NCBI GenBank assembly: GCA_023301025.1
Contig: JALZUR010000015.1
Location: forward strand, 1-64,000
Direction: 5' to 3'
DNA: 64,000 nt
Source: Bdellovibrionales bacterium
GTDB lineage: Bacteria > Bdellovibrionota > Bdellovibrionia > Bdellovibrionales > UBA1609
Shown: one piece after another, positions 19,901 through 30,078 of the stretch
Position numbering within the stretch: the first letter of the stretch is position 1
Layout of the letters: every line of letters starts with the position of its first letter
Notes under the pieces: generated by a model
Seen by the model: the letters and a program-made list of their open reading frames with translations, nothing else
What the model was told of the DNA's origin: nothing
The model's database searches: none
Translations under genes and position numbers: made by a program

Positions 19901-20641
19901 TTAGTTTATTTCAATTTTTTTATTCTTGATAACCTTTAAAAAGTATTTTTCTGAGATTAGCTCTTTTTCAATTTCTGTCTCACTCTTTTCAGACACCATC
20001 ATAAGAGAGTTTTTTCTAATAACAGATGGAAGCATAGAGTAAAGTGTTAAAGATACTCTTTGTGATTTATTAAGATTCATAAACTCATGAATGTATAAAA
20101 ATGAGTTTTTAAACTCTCTTAAATCTTTTAATGAAAAAGAATGCCCCTCACTTATCCATTCCGATAGATTTATAAAAGAGGTGTAATCACCCGTGTTAAA
20201 ATGATCCATAGCTAAGCTATAGGCTTGAAAAGGGTCGACACCGTAAATTGAACCAACTATTTTTGTGTTTGAGCTAATCAGCTGATCATCACTAGAGTAA
20301 GATTCTGTTGGTATAACTTTTATAAGAGTATCTATGGCTTTATTTAGAGTTTTTTCATCAATACTCTTACTGTTACTTAGTTGCACAAAGCCCCAGTCTG
20401 AAGACTGTGATTTTATGGGAATGTAAATAGAGCCTTCAAAAACTATAGATGTCTTGTTTTGAGTCAACTTTTTTAGAAGTTCGAAACGTGTTCCACCAGC
20501 TTCAAGTAAGGCCATCTTAGCATCAATCTTTAAAGAAGACTTTAGTGTGTTTATATACTCAGAAATAGAGGCATAAAACGGATGGCTCTGATATAAGCTT
20601 TGGCTAGTTTTTTTCCCATTGTGGCTCACAAGTTGTAGCAA
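19901..20641 (-). CDS. Hypothetical protein
   Basis: 246-aa ORF with no antisense competitor; no family recognised. Confidence 0.55.
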   Translation of the reverse strand: MLQLVSHNGKKTSQSLYQSHPFYASISEYINTLKSSLKIDAKMALLEAGGTRFELLKKLTQNKTSIVFEGSIYIPIKSQSSDWGFVQLSNSKSIDEKTLNKAIDTLIKVIPTESYSSDDQLISSNTKIVGSIYGVDPFQAYSLAMDHFNTGDYTSFINLSEWISEGHSFSLKDLREFKNSFLYIHEFMNLNKSQRVSLTLYSMLPSVIRKNSLMMVSEKSETEIEKELISEKYFLKVIKNKKIEIN

Positions 20642-20769
20642 ATTTAGTTCCTTTTAATAGTGTTATTTATTTAATACTTATAAAAGCTTTGAGATGTAAT
20701 TGAGTTTTAAAATTTTGAAAATTATCCGTCTATGACCATAGAATCGACACTAGGACTTGAAGAAAGTGC

Positions 20770-20792
20770 AAGACTTTAAAAAGATAAGTCTT
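20770..20792. repeat. Inverted repeat AAGACTT-N9-AAGTCTT upstream of the sigma-54 promoter
   Basis: Perfect 7-bp arms. Confidence 0.6.
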
Positions 20793-20821
20793 AATCGTTT
20801 TTTGTTAAAGAATGACAAAAA

Positions 20822-20837
20822 TTGGCACTTAAATTGC
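20822..20837 (+). promoter_or_regulatory. Sigma-54 (RpoN) -24/-12 promoter
   Basis: TTGGCACTTAAATTGC: GG-N10-GC spacing and TGGCAC-N5-TTGC match; 42 nt upstream of ATG 20879. Confidence 0.75.
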
Positions 20838-20878
20838 TTCATTAGGGTGTAATGAAGATAAATAAGGGGAGAACCAAA

Positions 20879-22423
20879 ATGAAGGCACCTAAACTGTATA
20901 ATAAATTAACAGGTGAACATATTTTAAAGACACTAGCATCTACAACAGCAGCTTTACTGCTAGTAGTTGCTAACAGTGCTAAGGCTTCTGAGCTATCAGA
21001 AGGAGCTCAGTCCCTAGAGGTTGCAAAGTACAATACATGTAGTGCCAATAAACAAGATGCCAACAGAATGGAGCAAGAGTTTATTAGAGCTTGCTCAAAT
21101 GCTGGTTTAGGTGGGAAGACATCTTGTATAGCAAAGCTTTCAGAATGTGACTCTTCAGACGGTGAAAGTAAATGTCCTGGCAAAGCCTTAACTGCAAAAA
21201 AGAGCAAACTTGAAAGTCTTAAAGAAAAGCTTTCAGCTATGCAAAACCAAATACAAGAGCTTAACGGATCTCAAGAAGAGTTGGTTGAACAAGCCATTTC
21301 ACTAAACAGAGCTAAAGCTGATAAACTAGAGCTTCTTGATCAAGCATTAGCAGAAGTCAATAGCAGCAGAACTCAAGCACAAGCTCAATTAAACACCGAT
21401 CTTCAAAAGTTAGAAATAGCAGTTGAAGGTGCAGGAGACCAGCTGTTAGTTTTAGAGCTTGGCTTAAGAGAGTTTGTACTTTCAAGATCTTCAGAGTGTG
21501 AGACAAGAGCAGAAACTTACAGAAGTACTATTTATAATAGATACGTAACTGCTGCTCGTAGTGGTAACATAAAATATTCACATGCATCTTTATTTGGACT
21601 TACAGGTATGTCTGTAAAAGAGCTTGTTCGAAAAAGAGCGAACAAAGAAATGAGTAAGTGTATGTCTTTAACTACAACTGTAGATTCTAAAACAAAAATT
21701 ACAGCTTACGGTGCTCGCTACCAATTAGAAAAAGATAAATTAAAGCTTCAAAGAAACACGTTAAGTAAATCTATTAAGCGCATGCAAGATCAAAAACGTC
21801 TTGTTAGAGAGGCTCATAAGCAAACTATGATCTCACTTTCTCGTGCAGAGACAGGGCAAATTTCAAAATATCAAAAAGAGGTTTTAGCCTTAAGCCAGCA
21901 AGGTGAATCTCTTCAAAGAAAAGAAAGCAGTGTTGTAGTTAGAACGACTGCATTAATTTTGGAAACTGGCAGTTTAAAAACTCAGATCTCTGATTTAGAG
22001 GGAGAGCTTTTGAGTGATTATGGTCAAGAGATACTAGCAGCTGATGAAGACGACGTTGAAGAGTTTTTAGAAGCTCAACAGGCTAAAGAATCATTATTAT
22101 CAGCTTTAAGACTTGCTGAAGATGGTGCTCAAAGATGTGGAGCTCAAAATTGGATCACAGCACTAAAAGAAAAGTTAGAAAGTGGATCAGTAGTAGCAGA
22201 TAACAGTTCAGTTGTAGATGAAGACAACAGTGAAGACAAAAGTGAAGATGAAATCGTTAGAACAGCAACTGATCTTTTAGAGTCAGACACTCAAAGTGCT
22301 GAATCTGAGATATTAACTGCAAGACAAGATCGCTTCAAAAGATCTAGAAACTTAGATTCTGAGCGTAAGAAAAGATTTGAAGACAGCATTGCACCAGCAG
22401 TAAGAGCTAAAACTACACGTTAA
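20879..22423 (+). CDS. Secreted coiled-coil protein
   Basis: Signal peptide region (TTAALLLVVANSAKA), extensive heptad-like coiled coil; RBS AGGGGAGA before ATG 20879. Confidence 0.75.
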   Translation: MKAPKLYNKLTGEHILKTLASTTAALLLVVANSAKASELSEGAQSLEVAKYNTCSANKQDANRMEQEFIRACSNAGLGGKTSCIAKLSECDSSDGESKCPGKALTAKKSKLESLKEKLSAMQNQIQELNGSQEELVEQAISLNRAKADKLELLDQALAEVNSSRTQAQAQLNTDLQKLEIAVEGAGDQLLVLELGLREFVLSRSSECETRAETYRSTIYNRYVTAARSGNIKYSHASLFGLTGMSVKELVRKRANKEMSKCMSLTTTVDSKTKITAYGARYQLEKDKLKLQRNTLSKSIKRMQDQKRLVREAHKQTMISLSRAETGQISKYQKEVLALSQQGESLQRKESSVVVRTTALILETGSLKTQISDLEGELLSDYGQEILAADEDDVEEFLEAQQAKESLLSALRLAEDGAQRCGAQNWITALKEKLESGSVVADNSSVVDEDNSEDKSEDEIVRTATDLLESDTQSAESEILTARQDRFKRSRNLDSERKKRFEDSIAPAVRAKTTR

Positions 22424-22512
22424 TTTATGAAACCTTGCTGCAATGTGAGGTTTAAAGTCTAAAAAAAACCCCAACATTTGATTGCCTAGACACTTATAAG
22501 TACCCTAGGCCT

Positions 22513-25275
22513 ATGAAAAAATTCTTAATACTCTCGTTTCTAGCTCTTTTTATTCTAGGTTCTGTAACCGCTCTATTTGCAGGAGCTTACATTTACATTA
22601 AGTACTCAAAAGGTCTGCCAGAAGTGAGCACGATCGAGGATTATGATCCTAAAAAAGTCTCTATGGTTTACGATAGAAATGGTGAGCTTATAGGACAGTT
22701 TTTTGATGTTGAAAAAAGACGTGTACGCTCAGAAGAAGATATTCCAAAATTTGTAGCTCAAGCTTTTATGGCAGCGGAAGATTCAGAGTTTTTCAACCAC
22801 AGTGGTATTAACTATACAGCCATATTAAGGGCCGCTATTAAAAACTTTATGGCAGGTCGAACAGTTCAAGGTGGTTCTACAATCACACAACAGGTTGTGA
22901 AAAAAATATTTCTATCTGATGAGCGATCAATTGAGAGAAAAATAAAAGAAGCTATTTTAGCAAAGCGATTAGAAAGAGCGTATTCAAAAGAAAAAATTTT
23001 AAATTTATATCTTAATCATATCTACTTAGGCGAAGGAGCTTATGGTGTCGAAGTTGCTGCGCAAACCTACTTTAGGAAACCAGTAGAAGAGTTAGAAGTT
23101 AAAGAGGCTGCACTGCTTGCAGGTTTAACCAATAGGCCTGGTAAAAACTCACCTCGCAAAAACCCTAAAGCTGCTAAACGGCGACAACTGTATGTGCTAG
23201 GTCGTATGGCTGAAGAAGGCTACATTACAAAAGAGCTTTCTGAAACTTCTGGGGAAGAGGATATAAAAGTTTATTTTCCCTCTAAATTAGAAAAAGATGC
23301 CCCATATTTTTTAGAGACTTTACGACAAGCGATCACAGAAAAAGTTGGGAACAAAGCACTTTTACAAGAGGGGCTTAAAATAACAACTTCGCTTGATCTT
23401 AAAGCACAACGAGCCGCTCAATCAGAGCTGAAAAAAGGTTTAAGAGAGCTTGATAAAAGACAAGGCTTTCGCGGACCTTTAAAAAAGATCAAAGAGCGAG
23501 AAGAGGTAGAAGAACTTTTATATCAAGTTAGAAATGATCAGATTAAAAAATTTAATCAATTTTTTACTGTAGACAAAAATGGTGATGTTATAGGAAAAAT
23601 AAAAGATCCTCTTAATTTGACTGTTTACAAAATAGGTTCGGAGACTGAGCTAAAACCTAATCTTCCTGATTATATCAAAAAAGGTGATATCCTAAAAGCT
23701 GTTGTCACTAAAGTCTCTGATAATGAAGGTTTGGTTTTTGTAAGGTTCGGTGAGCACAGAGGTGCTATTATCTTTGAATCAATGATGTGGGCGAGGCGAC
23801 CGAACCCGGATATTGTTTATAAATTTGATCAAATAAAAAAACCTTCATATGCTCTTAAAAAAGGTGATGTTATCTCTATTAAAATCATAAATGATAAAAT
23901 AGAAGATAAGACTGTTTTAAATACAAAAGCAGTTGAGTTTATTAAGAATCACGCTTTAGTAGAGCTAGAGCAGGAGCCTTTAGTACAAGGTGCTTTGCTT
24001 TCTTTTGATTTAAAGTCAGGTGATATCATTGCTATGGTAGGTGGGTATGATTTTGAAAAGAGCAAATACAATCGTACCTATCAAGCTTTAAGACAAACAG
24101 GCTCTTCATTTAAACCATTTGTGTATTCAGCGGCTTTAGATTATGGCTTTAATCCAGTTTCAGAAATTCTAGATGTACCCATGGTTTTTGAAGAAGAGGT
24201 TCCTATTGAGGAGAGTAAAGAGAATCTATCGTCTGATAAAGATCAAGTAGTAGAGATTAAAAAGTATAAACCTGCAAACCACTCAAAAGACTTTAGTGGT
24301 GAAGTTATATTTAGAGACGCACTTGTTAGATCTCTAAACGTTCCAACTTTGCAGGTTATAAATATTGTTAAAGTTCCTTGGGCTTTAACTTACGCGCAAA
24401 GGTTAGGAATTTTCTCTCCACTTAACAGCGATATAACATTGGCTCTTGGTTCGAGTGGACTCTCTCTTTATGAAATGACAAAAGCCTATTCTCACTTTGC
24501 ACGTTTGGGTAAAGAAATTATCCCTGTAATGGTTAGATCTGTAGAAAACCAAGAAGGTGAATCATTGCTAACTAACTACAGCTTTGATGAAAAGTTTTTT
24601 AAAGAGATTAAAAAATCTAGAGAGTCTTTTAATAAAAAAGTCGTAGAAGAAATGCGTTTTGGTGACCAAACAGAAGTTTTTCAATTGGCACAAAATGCTG
24701 AAGCAAAAGCAAAAAAAGCTAGTAGTAAAAGTGACAAAGATCCTAGCGAAGAGGTTAAGGTTACAGGTGTTGATTTAAACGAAGAGGCAAGACAGCTGAT
24801 CAGCCCTCAAACAGCCTATATTATGACAAATATTTTGTCGGACGTTATTTATGGGTCTCGAGGTACAGGTGCAAGAGCTAGAGACTTAAATCGCCCAGCA
24901 GCAGGCAAAACTGGCTCTACAAGTGATTATTTTGATGCTTGGTTTATGGGGTATACATCACAAATCGCAACAGGTGTTTGGGTGGGTTATGATCAAGAAA
25001 AAACTCTAGGCAGAGGAGAAGTAGGTGGACGTTCAGCGCTTCCCATTTGGACGGAATATATGAAAAAGGCTCACAAAGATCTACCTAAAGAGGACTTTAA
25101 AGTGCCCACTGGCATCACGTTTACTAATATTGATCTAGATACTGGAAAGCTTGTTGGGCCTAGAACCGAACGAGTGGCTAAACAGGCTTTTAGAGAAGAT
25201 TTTGCCCTTGATAAAGCAAACACTTTAGAGGAAACAGTAGATGAGCGGGATCTTTTTGAAGAAGATTTTGAATAA
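22513..25275 (+). CDS. mrcA: Penicillin-binding protein 1A (transglycosylase/transpeptidase)
   Basis: AAEDSEFFNHSGINYTAILRA, GGSTITQQVVKK, RQTGSSFKPFVYSAAL, KTGSTSDYFDAWFMGYT. Confidence 0.95.
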   Translation: MKKFLILSFLALFILGSVTALFAGAYIYIKYSKGLPEVSTIEDYDPKKVSMVYDRNGELIGQFFDVEKRRVRSEEDIPKFVAQAFMAAEDSEFFNHSGINYTAILRAAIKNFMAGRTVQGGSTITQQVVKKIFLSDERSIERKIKEAILAKRLERAYSKEKILNLYLNHIYLGEGAYGVEVAAQTYFRKPVEELEVKEAALLAGLTNRPGKNSPRKNPKAAKRRQLYVLGRMAEEGYITKELSETSGEEDIKVYFPSKLEKDAPYFLETLRQAITEKVGNKALLQEGLKITTSLDLKAQRAAQSELKKGLRELDKRQGFRGPLKKIKEREEVEELLYQVRNDQIKKFNQFFTVDKNGDVIGKIKDPLNLTVYKIGSETELKPNLPDYIKKGDILKAVVTKVSDNEGLVFVRFGEHRGAIIFESMMWARRPNPDIVYKFDQIKKPSYALKKGDVISIKIINDKIEDKTVLNTKAVEFIKNHALVELEQEPLVQGALLSFDLKSGDIIAMVGGYDFEKSKYNRTYQALRQTGSSFKPFVYSAALDYGFNPVSEILDVPMVFEEEVPIEESKENLSSDKDQVVEIKKYKPANHSKDFSGEVIFRDALVRSLNVPTLQVINIVKVPWALTYAQRLGIFSPLNSDITLALGSSGLSLYEMTKAYSHFARLGKEIIPVMVRSVENQEGESLLTNYSFDEKFFKEIKKSRESFNKKVVEEMRFGDQTEVFQLAQNAEAKAKKASSKSDKDPSEEVKVTGVDLNEEARQLISPQTAYIMTNILSDVIYGSRGTGARARDLNRPAAGKTGSTSDYFDAWFMGYTSQIATGVWVGYDQEKTLGRGEVGGRSALPIWTEYMKKAHKDLPKEDFKVPTGITFTNIDLDTGKLVGPRTERVAKQAFREDFALDKANTLEETVDERDLFEEDFE

Positions 25276-25317
25276 TATGTAGGTCGTGATAGTTTTCATA
25301 GCCTAAGAGTGTGGTCT

Positions 25318-28104
25318 ATGAAATCAATAAAACTATTTGGTGTAAAACAAAATAACTTAAAAAATTTAGATCTTGAAATTCCTTCAAGATCTTTTTCTGT
25401 TATTTGTGGTCCGAGTGGCTCAGGTAAAAGTTCTTTGGCTTTTGAAACTTTGTTTGCCGAAGGTCAAAGAAGGTATTTAGAGAGTCTTTCCAATTATGCC
25501 AAACAGTTTGTAGGGCAAGCCTCTAAGCCTTTATTAGATAGAGTAGAGAACATTTATCCTTCAATTGCTTTAGAACAAAAAAACCCTATTAAATCTTCAA
25601 GATCAACGGTGGGAACTCATAGTGAAATCTATGATTATTTAAGAGTTCTTTTTGCACGACTTGGTAAAATTTATTGTCCTGAGCATCAAACACTTATGAA
25701 AAATTATGATGCCTCTTCTTCATCAAAAGAAATTTTAAATAGCATGGTAGACAAAAGAGTTTACATACACACACCTTTAAAGTGGAAGACAAAAGCTGAG
25801 GGTAAAACATTAAGAGCAGAGCTTTTAAAATTGGGTTATACAAAAGTTCTTTGCACAAAGAAAAGTGAAGCCTTAGATGTTTTAAATTTAGATTCAAAAG
25901 ATCTACCTGCGAAGTCTAATCAACATTTTTTAGTAGTTGATAGACTGCAAGTTAATAAAGCTTCATCTGGCAGGATATTTGATGCTATAGCGCAAGCCTT
26001 TAAAGTTTCTGATCAACTTTATGCAATGCCTGTAGCGAGTGTTCTTACTGTAGAGGGTGAACATAAAAAATTTAAAAGACAGATCTCATGTAGTGAATGT
26101 GATGAAGTTTTTCCCAAACTTACACCTGATCTATTTTCATTTAACAATGCAATCGGTGCATGTGAAAATTGTCAAGGTTTTGGAAATACACTAAATCTAG
26201 ATAAAAAACTTGTTATTCCAAATGAGGAGTTAAGCCTTAATGAAGGAGCTATTCATCCTTTTTCAATGCCTTCAGGAAAATCTGATTTAAGAGATCTTAA
26301 GAAGTTTTGTAAAAAACATAAAATTGATTTGGATACACCTTGGAAAAAGCTAAGCAAACAAGACAGAGATGATATTTGGAGTGGTCTGGATGATTGGTAT
26401 GGTGTTGAAGGACTTTTTACTTATTTAGAACGCAAAAAATATAAAATGCATGTAAGAGTTTTTTTGAGTCGTTTTAAAAGCAGTCAACATTGTACAGTTT
26501 GTGAAGGTAAAAGACTTAACCGTATGATGGAGCAAGTTAAAGTCTCAAATCTTAGTATAAGTGAAGTCAGTAAATTCTCACTTATGGAGCTAGAGCTTTG
26601 GTTAAGAGAGTTAAAACTTAATAAAACTGATAAAGTACTAGTAAAAGAGATTCTTGATCAAATGATATCTAGGGTTAGTTTTTTAAACCAAATAGGCCTA
26701 ACGTATCTAACACTTTTAAGAGGGACTAAGACACTTTCAGGTGGAGAGTTTCAAAGATTAAATATTTCTAATCAAATTGGTACAGACCTTACAGACACAC
26801 TTTATGTTTTAGATGAGCCTACAATTGGTTTACACCCAAGAGATAACGACAAACTTATTGAAAAGCTTCATCAACTTCATAAAAACAACAATACAGTAGT
26901 TGTAGTTGAGCACGACCCTGAGGTGATAAAAAGTGCTGATTATGTCATAGAAATGGGCCCTGAAAGTGGTGTTAGAGGAGGTGAAGTTGTTTTTAAAGGA
27001 AGTCAGAAAAAATTTAAATCTTCAAAGAGTCAAACTTCAAAGTTTATATATAATCCTTTAAAAAAAGGTGTTTTTAAACTTGGAGATAAAACAATAAATA
27101 AAGATAAAGCCTTTGAATTTTTTGGTTGCAATGGTCACAATTTAAAAAATGTAGACTTCTCAGTTCCTTTAAATCAAATATCAGTAATTACTGGTGTTAG
27201 TGGTTCTGGTAAATCAAGTTTAGTCTCTCAAACTGTTTACCCAGCTCTTTTAAGAAAACTTCAGAGCAAGGCCTCAGGTTCAGAAGAGCTAGGCTATAAA
27301 AAATTTAAACTTCATAAAAATATAAAAGATATCGATTTTGTTAGTCAATCAAGAATTATGAAGTCCAGAAGGTCAATAGTATCTACATACGTTGGTTTGT
27401 ATGATCATATAAGAAAGCTTTTTGCTAAAGAAACACAGGCTCGAATTTTAGGGTTCGATGCTGGTTCGTTTAGTTTAAACACTCAAGGGGGAAGATGCCC
27501 GACATGTAAGGGACTTGGTTTTGAAGAAGTCGAAATGCTTTTTATGGATAATATAGAGCTTCCCTGTGAAACATGTGGAAGTAAGAAATTTACCAATGAA
27601 CTTTTGAGCGTTAAGTACAAAAATAAAAATATTAAAGAGGTCTTAGATCTAACTTGTGATGAAGCAGAAGATTTTTTTTCTGATCAGTTAAAAATTAGTA
27701 AAATACTAAAAAGTTTAAAAAACTTGAAACTTGATTACCTGTGTTTAGGGCAATCGTTGTCAACTTTAAGCGGGGGTGAGAGTCAAAGACTAAAGCTTTT
27801 AACTCACTTAACCTCTTCTAGTCTTAGTGGCTCTTTATTTATTTTTGATGAGCCTTCAACAGGGCTACATTTTAATGAGATTAAAGCTTTGATCGAAGTC
27901 TTTAGAAAATTAAAAGAGGGCGGTGCTACCATTGTAATTGTCGAACATAATTTAGATATTATGGCCTCTTCAGATTGGTTGATTGATGTAGGTCCTGAAG
28001 CTGGTGTTGAAGGTGGAAAACTCGTTCTTGAGGGAAAGCCCTTGAGTGTTGCAAAAAAATCTGGATATACTGCAGAGTATTTAAGAAAACATTTAGGAAT
28101 TTAG
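25318..28104 (+). CDS. uvrA: UvrA-family ABC ATPase (excinuclease ABC subunit A)
   Basis: GPSGSGKSSLAFETLFAEGQRRYLESLSNYAKQF, LSGGEFQRL, GRCPTCKGLGF zinc motif; start chosen at MKSIKLFG. Confidence 0.9.
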   Translation: MKSIKLFGVKQNNLKNLDLEIPSRSFSVICGPSGSGKSSLAFETLFAEGQRRYLESLSNYAKQFVGQASKPLLDRVENIYPSIALEQKNPIKSSRSTVGTHSEIYDYLRVLFARLGKIYCPEHQTLMKNYDASSSSKEILNSMVDKRVYIHTPLKWKTKAEGKTLRAELLKLGYTKVLCTKKSEALDVLNLDSKDLPAKSNQHFLVVDRLQVNKASSGRIFDAIAQAFKVSDQLYAMPVASVLTVEGEHKKFKRQISCSECDEVFPKLTPDLFSFNNAIGACENCQGFGNTLNLDKKLVIPNEELSLNEGAIHPFSMPSGKSDLRDLKKFCKKHKIDLDTPWKKLSKQDRDDIWSGLDDWYGVEGLFTYLERKKYKMHVRVFLSRFKSSQHCTVCEGKRLNRMMEQVKVSNLSISEVSKFSLMELELWLRELKLNKTDKVLVKEILDQMISRVSFLNQIGLTYLTLLRGTKTLSGGEFQRLNISNQIGTDLTDTLYVLDEPTIGLHPRDNDKLIEKLHQLHKNNNTVVVVEHDPEVIKSADYVIEMGPESGVRGGEVVFKGSQKKFKSSKSQTSKFIYNPLKKGVFKLGDKTINKDKAFEFFGCNGHNLKNVDFSVPLNQISVITGVSGSGKSSLVSQTVYPALLRKLQSKASGSEELGYKKFKLHKNIKDIDFVSQSRIMKSRRSIVSTYVGLYDHIRKLFAKETQARILGFDAGSFSLNTQGGRCPTCKGLGFEEVEMLFMDNIELPCETCGSKKFTNELLSVKYKNKNIKEVLDLTCDEAEDFFSDQLKISKILKSLKNLKLDYLCLGQSLSTLSGGESQRLKLLTHLTSSSLSGSLFIFDEPSTGLHFNEIKALIEVFRKLKEGGATIVIVEHNLDIMASSDWLIDVGPEAGVEGGKLVLEGKPLSVAKKSGYTAEYLRKHLGI

Positions 28105-28157
28105 TTTATTTAAATATAGCTTTAATTCTATAAAGCTTTATTTCATTGGAGAACAAC

Positions 28158-29960
28158 TTGAACTCAATTAAAATTTTACTCTCAGATTTAAAAGGACACA
28201 AATTATGGATGTTCTTTATTCTTTTGTGTGGAGCTTTATCTAGTGCGTTTAAGGCTATTACCATTGGTTTTGTAAAAATAATGGGAGACCTAATTTTTTC
28301 TGACACACAAAATATTCCATCAGATTTAGCAACAGAAAAGATGTCTTTTTTAACGCGGTTTTTAGACTCTATTCAGACACTTATTAATGTTGAACCTATT
28401 TTTTCTGCTGTGTTTTTTTTGGGTGTATTTTTTATTCTGGCCAATATTATGAGGTATATTTTTTCATTTAATATCAGGAGTTTGGCTGAGTTTAAATCTA
28501 TAACTATGAGAGAGAATCTCATGATGAGTTATCTCAATATGGATTCAAGTCTTAAGGCCAATCTCAGTGATGGCTCTGGTGGACTTATGAGTCGTATTTT
28601 AAACGATGTCCAGGTTTATCAACAAGGGCTTTCTAGACTAACAGATTTAATCAAAGAGCCCATGCTCGTTGTATTTGCTGCAAGCTGGCTATTTATGATC
28701 AATTACAAAATTGGTGCTTTTATATTTTTAGGACTTCCGCCAATATTTTATGTTTTAAAAAGAGTAACTTCAAGCCTTAGAAAGCACAGTAAACAAAGCC
28801 AAGAGACTATGGAGAAACTAACCATGACTTTAAAAGAAAGTCTGGATGGTGCAAGAGTAGTTCATTCTTTTAGTTTGCAGAATAAAATGCAGGAACGATT
28901 TAAGATCCAGACTAGAAGCTATTTTTCTACAATAAAAAAAATCATTTCTAGAGAAGAGGTTTCGGGTCCGATTATGGAGTCTATCTCTTCAATTGTTTTT
29001 TGTGCGACTCTTCTTTTACTTTACTTTCTTGCTAAGGATTCAAAGTTAAGCTCTGGCGACTTTTTTGCCATAATTGCAGCAATTGGTTTTTTATCAGACT
29101 CTGTGAGAAAAACTCAAGGTGCATTTGTTAGAATCCAACAAGCTGCGACTGCGAAAACTAGAATTAATCAACTCTTTTTAAAGATAAATAGTAAAAAACA
29201 AAAAACAATTTCTAATTATAAAAATTTTCCTGAAAATCTTAGTGCAATAGAGTTTAAAAATATTCACCTTACCATTGATGATAAACCTATTTTAAAAAAC
29301 ATTGATCTTAAAATTGATGCAGGTCAGACAGTTGCTTTAGTTGGTTCAAGTGGTTCTGGCAAAAGTAGTTTTTTAAATTTAATAGACATGTATATTAAAC
29401 CTTCTAAAGGCTCAGTACTTTTTGATAAAGTTGATTCAGGACAAATTTTGCAAAAAAGTCTTTGTTCTAAAATTGCCTTAGTTTCTCAAGATCCTTTTTT
29501 ATTTAATATGTCTGTTTTTGACAACTTAAAGCTTGTTAAGCCCGATTTGACTGAAGAAGAGGCTAATGAGGCTTTAAAATTGGCTAACGCTAATTTTATT
29601 TTTAATAGAAAAGATACGATTCACTCTATTGCAGGGGAGAGAGGGCTTAACTTTTCTGGTGGTGAGAGGCAACGTTTAAGTATTGCTAGAGCTATTATTA
29701 AGAATGCTCCAATTCTGTTGCTTGATGAAGCTACGAGTGCTTTAGATACTCAAAGTGAAAAAGAAGTTCAAAAAGGTTTAGACTCTTTAAAAAAAGGAAG
29801 AACCTGTTTTGTTGTTGCTCATAGAATTTCAACTATTGTTGATGCAGATTTAACTCTTGTTTTTGAAAACGGTGAGATCCTTCAGAAAGGAACTCATACA
29901 GAACTTGTAAAAAAAGAGGGTCTTTACTCTGACCTTTGTCGCATGCAGTACTTAAATTAG
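28158..29960 (+). CDS. ABC transporter, fused TM/ATPase, MsbA-like
   Basis: Walker A GSSGSGKSS, FSGGERQRLSIARAI, DEATSALD; TTG start at 28158 with GGAGA upstream. Confidence 0.9.
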   Translation: MNSIKILLSDLKGHKLWMFFILLCGALSSAFKAITIGFVKIMGDLIFSDTQNIPSDLATEKMSFLTRFLDSIQTLINVEPIFSAVFFLGVFFILANIMRYIFSFNIRSLAEFKSITMRENLMMSYLNMDSSLKANLSDGSGGLMSRILNDVQVYQQGLSRLTDLIKEPMLVVFAASWLFMINYKIGAFIFLGLPPIFYVLKRVTSSLRKHSKQSQETMEKLTMTLKESLDGARVVHSFSLQNKMQERFKIQTRSYFSTIKKIISREEVSGPIMESISSIVFCATLLLLYFLAKDSKLSSGDFFAIIAAIGFLSDSVRKTQGAFVRIQQAATAKTRINQLFLKINSKKQKTISNYKNFPENLSAIEFKNIHLTIDDKPILKNIDLKIDAGQTVALVGSSGSGKSSFLNLIDMYIKPSKGSVLFDKVDSGQILQKSLCSKIALVSQDPFLFNMSVFDNLKLVKPDLTEEEANEALKLANANFIFNRKDTIHSIAGERGLNFSGGERQRLSIARAIIKNAPILLLDEATSALDTQSEKEVQKGLDSLKKGRTCFVVAHRISTIVDADLTLVFENGEILQKGTHTELVKKEGLYSDLCRMQYLN

Positions 29961-30078
29961 TGACACAAGCCTAGTGTTCCTAAGTCCAGAAAATAATTTA
30001 ACTATAAAGATTGTCTAAAATTTTTACGATAAAAATATAGACATATTATTTTAAATTTAATTTTCGGAGTGATACAGT

